A stretch of DNA of 64,000 nt from NCBI RefSeq assembly GCF_003259335.1, contig NZ_QLLL01000003.1, positions 434,001-498,000 of the forward strand, written 5' to 3'. Shown here piece by piece: positions 27,999 to 36,774 of this stretch. A program made the translations under genes and the position numbers. The notes under the pieces were generated by a model. The model searched no databases. It saw only the letters and a list, made by a program, of their open reading frames with translations, and was not told the origin of the DNA. Source of the stretch: Chitinophaga skermanii. Lineage in GTDB: Bacteria > Bacteroidota > Bacteroidia > Chitinophagales > Chitinophagaceae. Numbering within the stretch: the first letter of the stretch is position 1; every line of letters begins with the position of its first letter.

Positions 27999-29672
27999 AT
28001 GTCTAATTCCCTTTTTCGTAAAAAATCGATCGTAAACCTGCTACAAGATGCGCAGGACGGGCTTTCCGACGCGCATGGCTCGGGAGGATTAAAAAAGGTA
28101 CTGAATGTACGCGACTTAACCTTTATGGGTATCGCGGCGGTAATTGGTGCCGGCATTTTCTCTACCATTGGTCAAGCTGCGTATGACGGCGGCCCTGGTG
28201 TAATCTTTTTATTCCTTATTACAGCCATTACTTGTGGTTTTACCGCTTTGTGTTATGCTGAATTTGCTTCACGTGTACCCGTTGCCGGTAGTGCTTACAC
28301 CTATTCTTACGTAACATTCGGTGAATTAGCCGCTTGGATTATTGGTTGGGCATTGATCTTGGAATACTCCATCGGTAACATAGTGGTGGCCATTTCCTGG
28401 AGTAGCTATTTTAACAACGTATTGGTAGGCATGGGCATTCATTTGCCCGCATGGCTTACCACCGATTATAAAACCGCGCAGGCTGCTTATGATGCAGCCG
28501 TAACCGCGGGAACCGATACTTCTGCCTTAGCTTGGGCTACAGCACCTACCTTGGGTAGCTGGCATGTAATTATGAATATCCCGGCCTTCGTGATCGTGAT
28601 ATTGGTAACAATTCTAGCGTATGTAGGTATCAAAGAAAGTAAAAAGAGCGCCAACTTTATGGTGGGCTTGAAAATAGTGGTGTTAATGATTGTGGTGGCC
28701 ATTGGTGTGTTTTACATCAATACCGACAACTGGACACCGTTCTTACCGAATCAATTCACGGGTGTATTGAAAGGCGTTTCCGCTGTATTCTTTGCATACA
28801 TTGGGTTCGATGCCATTTCAACCACCGCGGAAGAATGTGCCAACCCGCAACGCGATCTTCCCCGTGGTATGATTTATTCCTTGGTGATTTGTACCATCAT
28901 TTACGTAATTGTTACCTTGGTCATCACCGGGATGGTGAATTACTCGGAATTCCAGCACGTTTCTGATCCATTGGCATACGTGTTTGATAAGATACACCTT
29001 GAAAAAATTGGGTACGTTATATCGATCAGTGCCGTAGTAGCTGCTACCAGCGTGATATTAGTATTCCAAATTGGTCAACCGCGTATTTGGATGAGCATGA
29101 GCCGTGATGGTTTGTTACCGAAACGTTTCGGTAAAGTGCATCCTAAATTCCAAACACCTTCCTTCTCTACCATTTTAACAGGTGTAATCGTAGCGATTCC
29201 TTCGTTATTTATTGATAGTGCCATTGTAACCGACTTAACAAGTATCGGTACCTTGTTTGCTTTCGTATTGGTGTGCGGTGGTGTATTGTTACTGCCAAAG
29301 TTGGAAAACAAGGCCGCGAAGAAATTCAATTTGCCATATATCAATGGTCAAATTATTATTCCAGTGATGCTGGCTGTTTTCTGTTTCTTCTTTAGAGAAA
29401 GAATCGTAGATAGCTTCACGAACTTAACCCACGAGTCGCACCAAGAAATCTTGTTCATCATCTTCTTGGTATTGGCAGTAGCCATTACCATTGCTACCGC
29501 TATTAAGAAACTCTCTTTGATCCCGGTACTGGGCATGTTGTGCTGTTTGTACTTAATGATCGAGATCCCGGCGAAAAGCTGGATCGTGTTCTTCGGTTGG
29601 ATGGCCTTTGGTTTAGCGATTTACTTCCTGTATGGTTACAGGAAAAGTAAATTGGCACCCAAAGCAGCGTAA
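27999..29672 (+). CDS. APC-superfamily amino acid permease
   Basis: 557 residues with about 12-14 hydrophobic segments. The N-terminal 'GIAAVIGAGIFSTIGQAA' motif of helix 1 and 'YAEFASRVPVAGSAYTYSYV' identify the cationic amino acid transporter-like branch of APC permeases. A longer extracytoplasmic loop lies between helices 3 and 4 (Ala/Thr-rich, residues ~155-185). It imports amino acids by proton coupling or exchange; the substrate is not identifiable. A terminator follows. Confidence 0.9.
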   Translation: MSNSLFRKKSIVNLLQDAQDGLSDAHGSGGLKKVLNVRDLTFMGIAAVIGAGIFSTIGQAAYDGGPGVIFLFLITAITCGFTALCYAEFASRVPVAGSAYTYSYVTFGELAAWIIGWALILEYSIGNIVVAISWSSYFNNVLVGMGIHLPAWLTTDYKTAQAAYDAAVTAGTDTSALAWATAPTLGSWHVIMNIPAFVIVILVTILAYVGIKESKKSANFMVGLKIVVLMIVVAIGVFYINTDNWTPFLPNQFTGVLKGVSAVFFAYIGFDAISTTAEECANPQRDLPRGMIYSLVICTIIYVIVTLVITGMVNYSEFQHVSDPLAYVFDKIHLEKIGYVISISAVVAATSVILVFQIGQPRIWMSMSRDGLLPKRFGKVHPKFQTPSFSTILTGVIVAIPSLFIDSAIVTDLTSIGTLFAFVLVCGGVLLLPKLENKAAKKFNLPYINGQIIIPVMLAVFCFFFRERIVDSFTNLTHESHQEILFIIFLVLAVAITIATAIKKLSLIPVLGMLCCLYLMIEIPAKSWIVFFGWMAFGLAIYFLYGYRKSKLAPKAA

Positions 29673-29697
29673 TAGAAGTTATAACATATTGATAATA

Positions 29698-29740
29698 AGC
29701 GCAGCCCGTTTCTCTTGGAGGAGCGGGCTGCGCTCTTTTT
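29698..29740 (+). terminator. Intrinsic terminator of the permease gene
   Basis: Perfect 11-bp stem AGCGCAGCCCG / CGGGCTGCGCT and a T5 tract. Confidence 0.92.
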
Positions 29741-29796
29741 ATGCCTAAATAGTCGTATATTAGGTTAAATGTTCTTTGAACTTAAAACCCAATATT

Positions 29797-30255
29797 ATGA
29801 ACCTCTTACAACGAATCGAACGCTGGGGCGATTCTCACCACCCCATGTGGCTGGACGGGATACGCGTACTGCTCGGCATGTATTTAATTTGGAAGGGTAT
29901 CAGCTTTGTTGGAAACATCAACGTGTTGAATTCCGTTATTGAAAGACAACCGTTCTTGTCCGTTCTGTCCATGTGGGTGGCCCACTACATTGTGTTTGCT
30001 CACATTGCAGGAGGACTACTTATCATGCTCGGCCTGCTTACACGCTACGCAGCATTGGCCAACCTTCCCGTTTTGATCGGTGCATTGCTTTTTGTACATG
30101 AACCGACTGGGCTATTCCTCGTTCACAACGAATTGCCCGTAACACTTATCGTATTTTTCCTACTGATTGTCTTCTTGGTAGAAGGAAGCGGCCGGTTTTC
30201 TATTGATGAAAACATGCGTCGACATCCCGAAAAACCAACGTACCACCCTCATTAG
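29797..30255 (+). CDS. DoxX-family membrane protein
   Basis: 152 residues from the ATG. Four transmembrane helices ('IRVLLGMYLIWKGISFV', 'YIVFAHIAGGLLIMLGLL', 'NLPVLIGALLFV', 'ELPVTLIVFFLLIVFLV') with the DoxX-like 'R.LLG.Y...KG' and 'GLLTRYAALAN' patterns. DoxX relatives take part in quinone- or sulfide-linked redox and stress responses in some bacteria; no specific role can be given. Alone between two terminators or gaps. Confidence 0.78.
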   Translation: MNLLQRIERWGDSHHPMWLDGIRVLLGMYLIWKGISFVGNINVLNSVIERQPFLSVLSMWVAHYIVFAHIAGGLLIMLGLLTRYAALANLPVLIGALLFVHEPTGLFLVHNELPVTLIVFFLLIVFLVEGSGRFSIDENMRRHPEKPTYHPH

Positions 30256-30354
30256 CTTGGATTTTCTTTCCCTTAAATAGCCGGTAATTACATACAAATT
30301 TCGCAGCTCCAGCCTGGATTGCTATTTTTGTATTTTTACTGGCTATTTTTTTAT

Positions 30355-31398
30355 ATGAAATATACTATTGGAGATAAGATCATTTTATTGAGCTCGAAGG
30401 AAGAAGGGAACATTATTGACATCCTCGACGACAAAATGGTGGTGATACAAGTGGGCGGCTCTAGCTTCCCCGTGTATATGGATCAAATTGACTTCCCTTA
30501 CTTTCATTGGTTCTCGCAGAAGAAGAACCAAATCCCAACATTCGACCAAGGCTCTGGCTATAATAAACTAACACCCGGCGAAGAGATCAAGAAAGAGAAG
30601 CTCGGCGGGCAAATACGCATGGAAACAGGCGTTACCATGTCGATGCTGCCGGTGTTCCAAACGGATGGGTATGAAGACGTGGTAACCCGCATGAAGTTCC
30701 ACCTTCACAACGAAACGAAGCAAGACTTAAACATGCACTTCCAAGTGTTTTTAAATCAACAGCTTCACATGGAAATCAAGAACGTTGTGCTGGCTTTCCA
30801 ATCGTTCTACCTCACCGATTTATTATTCGAGAACCTCAACGACAGCCCGAAGTTCGAGTTTACCTTCAGCCTAAAAACACCCGACAAAAAGCTGGCACCT
30901 TCCGTACAAAAAACATGGAAGATTAAACCCAAGCAATTGTTCGACCAGCTGAATAAACTACAACAACGCCAAGAAGCTACCATCAATTACCCACTGTACG
31001 ATAAATACCCAGAACGCCAAGCAAACGATGCATTCGACTTCGGTAGCGATGCCATCGGTAAAAACTACGTATCGGCCCCACAAGTTAACTTGAAGCCCGA
31101 AACACCGTTAAAGCCTAAGTTCGAACTGGATTTACACATCGAGAAATTAATGGACGACTGGCAAGATTTAAGCAACTTGGAAATCTTGGCCATTCAACTC
31201 AACGAGTTTGAGCATTACCTAGATTTGGCAATTGCCCATAAGCAGCACCAAATGATTGTGATTCACGGGGTAGGCAAGGGTACATTAAGAGAAGAGATTC
31301 ACGAAGTGTTGAAGAAAACGTTTGAAGTGAAATACTTCGTCAACCAATACCATCCGCAGTATGGTTATGGTGCCACGGAGATTTTCTTCGATATTTAA
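30355..31398 (+). CDS. Smr-domain (MutS2-type) protein with DUF2027-like N-terminus
   Basis: 347 residues from the ATG at 30355. The N-terminal ~60 residues form a small beta domain ('GDKIILLSSKEEGNIIDILD'), the middle is a beta-sandwich-like region (~95-205), and the C-terminal ~85 residues are an Smr domain with 'FELDLHIEKLM', 'QMIVIHGVGKGTLREEI' and 'YHPQYGYGATEIFF'. Smr domains are endonucleases acting on DNA or RNA, in some cases on ribosome-bound mRNA. This full architecture is common in Bacteroidota. The acting substrate is unknown. Confidence 0.82.
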   Translation: MKYTIGDKIILLSSKEEGNIIDILDDKMVVIQVGGSSFPVYMDQIDFPYFHWFSQKKNQIPTFDQGSGYNKLTPGEEIKKEKLGGQIRMETGVTMSMLPVFQTDGYEDVVTRMKFHLHNETKQDLNMHFQVFLNQQLHMEIKNVVLAFQSFYLTDLLFENLNDSPKFEFTFSLKTPDKKLAPSVQKTWKIKPKQLFDQLNKLQQRQEATINYPLYDKYPERQANDAFDFGSDAIGKNYVSAPQVNLKPETPLKPKFELDLHIEKLMDDWQDLSNLEILAIQLNEFEHYLDLAIAHKQHQMIVIHGVGKGTLREEIHEVLKKTFEVKYFVNQYHPQYGYGATEIFFDI

Positions 31399-31418
31399 TA
31401 CAACGAATTTACATAGGA

Positions 31419-31447
31419 AAAGCAGCATCATTGTGCTGCTTTTTTTA
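31419..31447 (+). terminator. Intrinsic terminator of the Smr gene
   Basis: Stem AAGCAGCA / TGTGCTGCTT region with a T7 tract. Confidence 0.88.
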
Positions 31448-31615
31448 TACCTAGTTGAAAATAGTATCTACAACTAACAAAACAATCTCTATCTTGTGCC
31501 CCGAATGAAACCTAACTATACCAACGATCTAGGCGTAACAACCTAGGGCACGCACATGAAAATGTCGATTTTTTTCCCTACAACACACACATGGTCCTCA
31601 CTGGTAAGATATTTT

Positions 31616-31647
31616 AAAAAGGCAGCACTTCAATACGCTGCCTTTTT
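31616..31647 (-). terminator. Intrinsic terminator of the MFS gene (bidirectional look)
   Basis: Stem AAAAGGCAGC / GCTGCCTTTT, T-runs on either strand; sits just past the minus-strand stop. Confidence 0.82.
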
Positions 31648-31660
31648 TATTTGATAGCTA

Positions 31661-33052
31661 TCAATTCTTCTTCTTCAAATCTTCCATAAACATCAATAAA
31701 ATAAATCCAAGCGCTAAGCAAGCAATCTCTGCGTACACGCTCACATGAAATCCCATCACTACGCTATTTGTACTGCGTGCCACGTTAAAGAAAAGTCCAC
31801 CTATTAAGCAAATACCGAAGGAGGAAGCTGTTTGTTGCACGGTGCTGTAGGTACCCGATGCAATGCCGGCAAAATGGGAAGGAACCTTTCGTAAAGCGAG
31901 GTTAATGAGGGTGGGCAATACCATGCCTCCACATAAGCCCATCATTAACATTACCACTATAATAGCCACAGGATTCGCTTGCTCATTGAAGTAAGCCAGT
32001 TGTATAACATACGCTATCATCATACCAATCATAGCTAATTGAATAGGCCGTTTTCCAAAAGCGTTTACCAAGCGAATAGATAAGAAGGAGGAAAGCATAA
32101 AGCAAGCGCCCCATATGGAGAAGTATAGTCCTGTTTGGAACGGTGTACAATGTAACCCTTCTTGGAAATAGATCGTAGATACCAGTAAGTAGGAGGTATG
32201 CATAATAAAGTAAGCCGTTAATAATAATAGCCCGATGTTGAACTCGCGGATCTTGAACAACCGCATGTCTATTAAAGGATGTTGTTGTTTGGCGAGCTTT
32301 CTTTCCTGGTGAAAAACAAATACAACAAAGAGTGCTATTGAAATAATTATCATAGCGAAACTCCAAAGCGGGTACCCCTTTTCACGCCCTTCTGTTAAGG
32401 GGTAAATTAAGCACGATAATGCCGTGATAAACAGCGCCACCCCTTGATAATCGAACCTTTCATGGGTATTCTGTTTAGTATCAACGAGGTACTTCTTAGC
32501 GGTAAAAAAGGCGACCAAACCAATGGGAAGATTAATAAAGAAAATAAATCGCCAACCTGCTATAACTGTATCGATACCAGAAAAGAGTCCACCGAGGAAT
32601 TGGCCTAAAACAGAAGCAATGCCTAGCGTGATACCAACATAACCAATGGCTTTGGTGCGTTCATGTGGTAAAGGAAACAATACTTGTACGTATGCGAGTG
32701 ATTGTGGCATCATAAAAGCACCACTTACCCCTTGTAATAAACGCGCAACAATTAAGGTAGTAGGGTCGGGGGCTACACCACAAAGGCAGGATGTTACAAC
32801 GAATAGCAACATACCCCATAAGAAAATTCTTTTACGCCCGTAAATATCGCCCGCCCTGCTACCTGTTACTTGGAAAGAAGCGTAACCTAATAAATAGGCA
32901 GCAATAATCAATTCCGCTTCACTATCGGTTGCCTGTAAACTTTGTTTGATGGATGGTACGGCAATGTTGACAATAAATACATCGATCACTGTAAGCAAAG
33001 GAGCGGTGAGCAGGATGACGTGTTGCAGCCACCTGTTATCTTTTTGTTCCAT
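31661..33052 (-). CDS. MFS drug/proton antiporter, DHA2 (EmrB/QacA) family
   Basis: 463 residues with about 14 membrane segments. Motif A-like 'GSRAGDIYGRKRIFLWG' and motif C-like 'GVTLGIASVLGQFLGGLFSG' regions, and 'NIAVPSIKQSLQATDSE' in helix 1 typical of DHA2 pumps. It would export hydrophobic or cationic compounds in exchange for protons. The tetR gene lies 192 bases upstream in the same direction, so the pump is likely either read through from the tetR promoter or separately regulated by that repressor. Substrate unknown. Confidence 0.88.
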   Translation of the reverse strand: MEQKDNRWLQHVILLTAPLLTVIDVFIVNIAVPSIKQSLQATDSEAELIIAAYLLGYASFQVTGSRAGDIYGRKRIFLWGMLLFVVTSCLCGVAPDPTTLIVARLLQGVSGAFMMPQSLAYVQVLFPLPHERTKAIGYVGITLGIASVLGQFLGGLFSGIDTVIAGWRFIFFINLPIGLVAFFTAKKYLVDTKQNTHERFDYQGVALFITALSCLIYPLTEGREKGYPLWSFAMIIISIALFVVFVFHQERKLAKQQHPLIDMRLFKIREFNIGLLLLTAYFIMHTSYLLVSTIYFQEGLHCTPFQTGLYFSIWGACFMLSSFLSIRLVNAFGKRPIQLAMIGMMIAYVIQLAYFNEQANPVAIIVVMLMMGLCGGMVLPTLINLALRKVPSHFAGIASGTYSTVQQTASSFGICLIGGLFFNVARSTNSVVMGFHVSVYAEIACLALGFILLMFMEDLKKKN

Positions 33053-33244
33053 CTTGTAGTTTTGAAAATTATAGCATAGGTTGATTGTTCAACCTGTAGT
33101 GCATGTTGTTAAATGTTACGTTTGCGTGCTTGTGATAACTGTTGTTTTGAATATTATTTTACAGCATAAAAGTATGGGCAATAAATGGCCTGTTCCTATT
33201 ATTGATAGGAATGTGAATGAATACCGATTATTTAATTGGAATGA

Positions 33245-33808
33245 TTACCCAAGTAGCTTAGCTGCAATGGATTTAGCGGCTGTCATCATGGATTTGTTCT
33301 TTTGAAAAGCAGCCGTTACTGTTGCGCCTTCAATCAGCATATACAAGGTATCTGCCAGTTCTGCTGTTGAAAGTTGAGCATGGGCTGGTATATCTTGCAC
33401 TAACTGTTCAATCAACTGCTTGAACTTCATTTTATTCTTGTTGATCAACTCGAAAGCTTTGCTATCGTCGGCCGGTACTTCGGCGCTTACTTTTATAAAA
33501 GGACAACCGGCATACTGGCTATTGGCCTGCCGCTTCAACCTAAACTCAAATAAGCCGATGATTTTCTCCTTTGGATCTTTGATTTTATCGATTTGCACGT
33601 GTAATTGATCAAACCACTTTTCATCCAATTCTTCCAAGTAAGCATATAATAAATCCGACTTCGATTTAAAATGATTATATAAAGAGGCCCGCGCAATGCC
33701 TGCTTCATCAATCACTTGGTTGATGCCGGTTGAATTATATCCTTGCGAATAAAACAAGCGCCCAGCGGTTTCGAGGATGGTTGTTTTAATTTCTGCTGAT
33801 GATTTCAT
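33245..33808 (-). CDS. TetR/AcrR-family transcriptional repressor
   Basis: 187 residues from the ATG (a TTG two codons earlier is possible). The N-terminal helix-turn-helix spans about residues 22-45 ('INQVIDEAGIARASLYNHF'), preceded by 'ILETAGRLFYSQGYNSTG'. The C-terminal ligand domain fits the branch with 'LKRQANSQYAGCPFIKVSAE', often tied to efflux or electrophile stress. It is followed by the MFS pump on the same strand and preceded by a palindromic operator over its own promoter, which suggests autoregulation. The inducer is unknown. Confidence 0.9.
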   Translation of the reverse strand: MKSSAEIKTTILETAGRLFYSQGYNSTGINQVIDEAGIARASLYNHFKSKSDLLYAYLEELDEKWFDQLHVQIDKIKDPKEKIIGLFEFRLKRQANSQYAGCPFIKVSAEVPADDSKAFELINKNKMKFKQLIEQLVQDIPAHAQLSTAELADTLYMLIEGATVTAAFQKNKSMMTAAKSIAAKLLG

Positions 33809-33850
33809 ACTCAAATATGTTAGCGGTTATCACCTACGCTAAATCTTTTG

Positions 33851-33893
33851 CAAACATAGATATTTAGTTTAAGATAGACAAGTCTGTCTATCT
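33851..33893 (-). promoter_or_regulatory. tetR promoter with overlapping palindromic operator
   Basis: On the minus strand, TTG (33879-33881) lies exactly 20 bases from TATGTTTG (33851-33858), a good Bacteroidota -33/-7 promoter. The inverted repeat AGATAGAC-AAGTCT-GTCTATCT (33872-33893) covers the -33 element. Its position about 60 bases before the tetR ATG makes it the likely TetR operator. Confidence 0.78.
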
Positions 33894-34015
33894 ATTTTAA
33901 TAGAATTATTATATGTTAATTATAATTATTTGTTAAGAATGGCATGAAAATCAAAATTAAATTAGCAACACAGCAGAATTAAACCTACCTTTAGGCCTCA
34001 TATTATTTTTTTAGA

Positions 34016-34219
34016 ATGAATACAAAATACACAGGAACTGTAAAGTTCTTCAATGAAACTAAAGGTTACGGTTTCATCAAACATGATGAATCTAACAAAG
34101 AAACATTCGTACACGTTAACGGCCTTGTTGATCAAATTCAAGCTGACGACCGTGTTGAGTTTGAAATTGAGGAAGGTAGAAAAGGTATGAATGCTGTTAA
34201 AGTTACTCGCATCGACTAA
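34016..34219 (+). CDS. Cold-shock domain protein
   Basis: 67 residues, a single CSD. RNA-binding motifs RNP1 'KGYGFIKHD' and RNP2-like 'TFVHV' are present, with 'GTVKFFNETKGYG' at the N terminus. It binds single-stranded RNA/DNA as a chaperone. The second motif has 'VHVNGLVD' in place of the usual 'VHxSxI', as in other Bacteroidota CspA relatives. A strong terminator follows. Confidence 0.93.
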   Translation: MNTKYTGTVKFFNETKGYGFIKHDESNKETFVHVNGLVDQIQADDRVEFEIEEGRKGMNAVKVTRID

Positions 34220-34240
34220 TCTTTTTTAGCGTTATATCAG

Positions 34241-34268
34241 TAAACCGGCACTTGTGCCGGTTTTTTTG
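34241..34268 (+). terminator. Intrinsic terminator of the cold-shock gene
   Basis: Perfect stem AAACCGGCA / TGCCGGTTT with loop CTTG and a T7 tract. Confidence 0.93.
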
Positions 34269-34312
34269 TGCCCATATATAAGCATTTGCTCGCTTTCTCT
34301 TGAAATTTCTAT

Positions 34313-34320
34313 TATCTTTG
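34313..34320 (+). promoter_or_regulatory. -7 promoter element of rnpB (TATCTTTG)
   Basis: Exact TAnnTTTG match ending five bases before the first base of the RNase P RNA P1 helix. An upstream TTTG at 34285-34288 is spaced 24 bases away, longer than the usual 19-20. Confidence 0.65.
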
Positions 34321-34325
34321 CCGGC

Positions 34326-34697
34326 TAACTACAAACCGTGCTATCGTCGTCTCTACCTAGTAGAGAGGGAGGAAAGTCCGGGCAGCATAGAGCAACGCAC
34401 CGCCTAACAGGCGGGATTTGTGTAAACAGATACAGAAAGTGCCGCAGAAAATAACCGCCTCTACTTGTAGAGGTAAGGGTGAAAATGTAGGGTAAGAGCC
34501 TACGCTTAGCAGTGGTAACATTACTAGGGGGTAAACCTTGCGTGTTGAAATGCCATGTATACGGTCGCCCGAGGGCTGCTCGCCCGATTGTCGACCGAGG
34601 GTAGGCAGATAGAGGTGTTGAGTAATCAACATCGTAGATAAATGGTAGCAATCTCTACTTGTAGAGATACAGAACCCGGCTTATAGGTTTGTAGTTA
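34326..34697 (+). ncRNA. rnpB: RNase P RNA (type A), catalytic subunit of RNase P
   Basis: About 372 nt. The ends pair perfectly over 12 bases (TAACTACAAACC with GGTTTGTAGTTA) to form P1. The universally conserved 'GAGGAAAGTCCGGGC' follows P1-P3, and 'CAGAACCCGGCTTATAGG' precedes the 3' end, matching the CR-I and CR-V regions; the 'GGTAAGAGCC...' and 'GGTAAAC' segments of the specificity domain are also present. The RNA matures tRNA 5' ends. Open frames here on either strand are artefacts of the RNA gene. Confidence 0.95.
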
Positions 34698-34707
34698 TTT
34701 TCATCCA

Positions 34708-35133
34708 ATGCCTATGCAAACTTCTCATATTTCCCTTCAACGCCAATTGGCTGTAGTTATAGCCTTGGGATTTTTATTATATGCTTGGACACCCTTGGTG
34801 ATACTTATCCTCATTTTTGTACTATTATTTAGGGGCAAACGGAAGCATACACCTACCGATGTGATGTTCCGGAAGATGGTTAATTTCCAAGCCACCTTGG
34901 CATTATTGATTATTATTATTGAGCTATACCCGCAATTAGTGTGGACGAAATCATTTTTGCAATACCCGGTTTGGGATATGGATTATATACAACACACCTT
35001 CCCCCGTGGCCACGTGTTCTGGCGGAAGTTTGTGTTAATCTTCAACTTCGTGGTATCGGCATTCGGGGTGTACAAGTTATTGAATGGAAGACCTTTCAAT
35101 TACCCATTCAGCATACCTTTCCTTAAACATTGA
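34708..35133 (+). CDS. DUF4870-like small membrane protein
   Basis: 141 residues. Three or so hydrophobic segments ('LAVVIALGFLLYAWTPLVILILIFVLLF' region ~13-40, 'LALLIIIIELYPQL', 'FVLIFNFVVSAFGVYKLL'), with 'FRKMVNFQATLAL' and a final 'RPFNYPFSIPFLK' that fit the pattern of DUF4870-type proteins. The function is unknown. It begins ten bases after rnpB, and its promoter may lie within the RNA gene. Confidence 0.6.
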   Translation: MPMQTSHISLQRQLAVVIALGFLLYAWTPLVILILIFVLLFRGKRKHTPTDVMFRKMVNFQATLALLIIIIELYPQLVWTKSFLQYPVWDMDYIQHTFPRGHVFWRKFVLIFNFVVSAFGVYKLLNGRPFNYPFSIPFLKH

Positions 35134-35141
35134 TATATCAA

Positions 35142-35181
35142 AAAAAGTAAAGGATGAAGGGTAGACACCCATCATCCTTTA
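35142..35181 (-). terminator. Intrinsic terminator of the DUF937-OmpA gene
   Basis: Stem AAAGGATGAAGGGT / ACCCATCATCCTTT (one mismatch); minus-strand reading ends in T7. Confidence 0.8.
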
Positions 35182-35208
35182 TGTGTATGGTTAACTATTG
35201 AGGAACTA

Positions 35209-36468
35209 CTATTTCTCACGCACACTGATAGAAATGCGGCGATCCAATTTGCGTTGGTCGTCGGGCGCATCAGCTGCTGCTTTCGCGAACTGTTGACCGT
35301 AACCTTCTGCTCCTTGGAGTTGACTAGGGTTTACATTTTTCCCTTTCAACGCAGCCAGCACTGCTTGTGCTCTTTCATTTGATAATTTTTGATTGGCTAA
35401 GCTATCGCCGGAACGATCGGTGTAGCCACCTATTTTAATCTTCGCTTTCGGGAAGGCTTCGAGTATGGCGGCTAAATTGCTTACCTGTACTTCACTTTCC
35501 GGTGTAATGCTAGCGCTACCGGTTTGGAAGTTGAGGTTGTCGAAATCGAACCACACATCTTTGCCTGCTTTCTGGCTATTATCTTGTAAGAATTGTACTA
35601 AGTGATCTTCGATACCACCACGGTATGCATCAATCGTTTTGCCATTCGGAAGGCTCACTTTGATGGATTCGCGGGGTGTTTCTACCGGTATTTTCTCCTG
35701 CGGGGTTTCTACTACCGTTGCGCTCATGGTGTCGGTTACGGTAACAGTTTCCGTGTTACTGCCTCCGCAGCCTTTCATTAAATACCAGAGAATGATGGCT
35801 AAAGCAACTAAGAGGATAATCATCCAGCCCCATTTCTTTGTACCACTAGGGGTAACGGATGCGGCAGCACGACCAAAATTATCTTTCAACCCACCTATTA
35901 AGCCATTGAAACGGTGGCCGATATCGCTGAGGTTACCAACGCCTAGGATACTGGAAAGTCCCAGTCCTGCCGGCACGGCGGCGAAAATCTTGTCTTTTTG
36001 GGTATTTAAGTACGCTAATATATTGGTAATATTAAACCCTTGTCCTCCACCTTGTTGCAACAAAGTATTCATTGCCACGGGGGCCGTAGTATGCAACACA
36101 GATTCCGCGGAACTGGCCTTTATACCCGCATAATTGGCGATATTATTCACGAGTGGGGCTGCTTTATCACCCAACAGGGATTGCACCAAATCGACCCCTT
36201 TACTGATCAAATTGGAGGAAATACCTTCAGATGCAAGGCTCGACACATTACCGGCGCTTTGTACATCGGCGCGTTTAAATATGTTGGTTAGCATGGTGGG
36301 ATCGGCGGCTGTACTGGCTTTATGGATAAAGCTGGTCAATATCGCCGGGATAGCTGCAGTGATGGCTTTTATGATGCCGTCTTTGCTTTCTCCTAATTGG
36401 GAGGCTGCTTTTGAAGCAAAATCGCCACCAAGAATGTTTTCAATGCTGCCTAATAAGTCAGTAGCCAT
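35209..36468 (-). CDS. DUF937 - transmembrane - OmpA-like peptidoglycan-binding protein
   Basis: 419 residues. The N-terminal ~170 residues are DUF937 (YidB-like, helical, Ala/Gly/Leu-rich: 'ITAAIPAILTSFIHKAS', 'SLLGDKAAPLVNNIANYAG'). A single transmembrane helix (~213-232, 'MIILLVALAIILWYLM') is followed by a linker and an OmpA C-like domain (~295-415, 'IKIGGYTDRSGDSLANQKLS' and 'NERAQAVLAALKGK'), which binds diaminopimelate in peptidoglycan. No signal peptide is present, so the DUF937 part should sit in the cytoplasm and OmpA in the periplasm, linking inner membrane to cell wall. Role unknown. Confidence 0.85.
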   Translation of the reverse strand: MATDLLGSIENILGGDFASKAASQLGESKDGIIKAITAAIPAILTSFIHKASTAADPTMLTNIFKRADVQSAGNVSSLASEGISSNLISKGVDLVQSLLGDKAAPLVNNIANYAGIKASSAESVLHTTAPVAMNTLLQQGGGQGFNITNILAYLNTQKDKIFAAVPAGLGLSSILGVGNLSDIGHRFNGLIGGLKDNFGRAAASVTPSGTKKWGWMIILLVALAIILWYLMKGCGGSNTETVTVTDTMSATVVETPQEKIPVETPRESIKVSLPNGKTIDAYRGGIEDHLVQFLQDNSQKAGKDVWFDFDNLNFQTGSASITPESEVQVSNLAAILEAFPKAKIKIGGYTDRSGDSLANQKLSNERAQAVLAALKGKNVNPSQLQGAEGYGQQFAKAAADAPDDQRKLDRRISISVREK

Positions 36469-36774
36469 GATGTGAATTTTTGGGAATGAAAGGGTAAGTA
36501 TTTAGCTCGAATATTTGCTTTATGGGGTGATTTTAGCACCCAGTTCTCGAAAAGGGGTATTGCTATCAACAACCCATTTTGAAAAATGTTGTACCTAAAG
36601 GGGTTAGTTTCCTGTTAAAATTACAGGCGCATTCAATAAAACCTGCTAAATCAGCAGTTTAAAGTGAGAAACACTGTCAAAATTTCTGTAATATTATCTT
36701 GGTGCGTCGTTTGATGAACTGTAAACATTATTACATCCTTTGGGTTAACCTTAGAAGATAAAGAGAGAAAAATT
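36469..36774. other. Intergenic region between divergent ompA-like gene and clpB
   Basis: 306 bases holding the two divergent promoters. No perfect TAnnTTTG box and no CIRCE-like element (TTAGCACTC-N9-GAGTGCTAA) was seen. No open frame. Confidence 0.5.

Noticed and set aside
34325-34651. Open frames inside the RNase P RNA gene
   Set aside because: The conserved RNase P motifs and the 12-bp P1 helix explain the sequence; coding would be incompatible.
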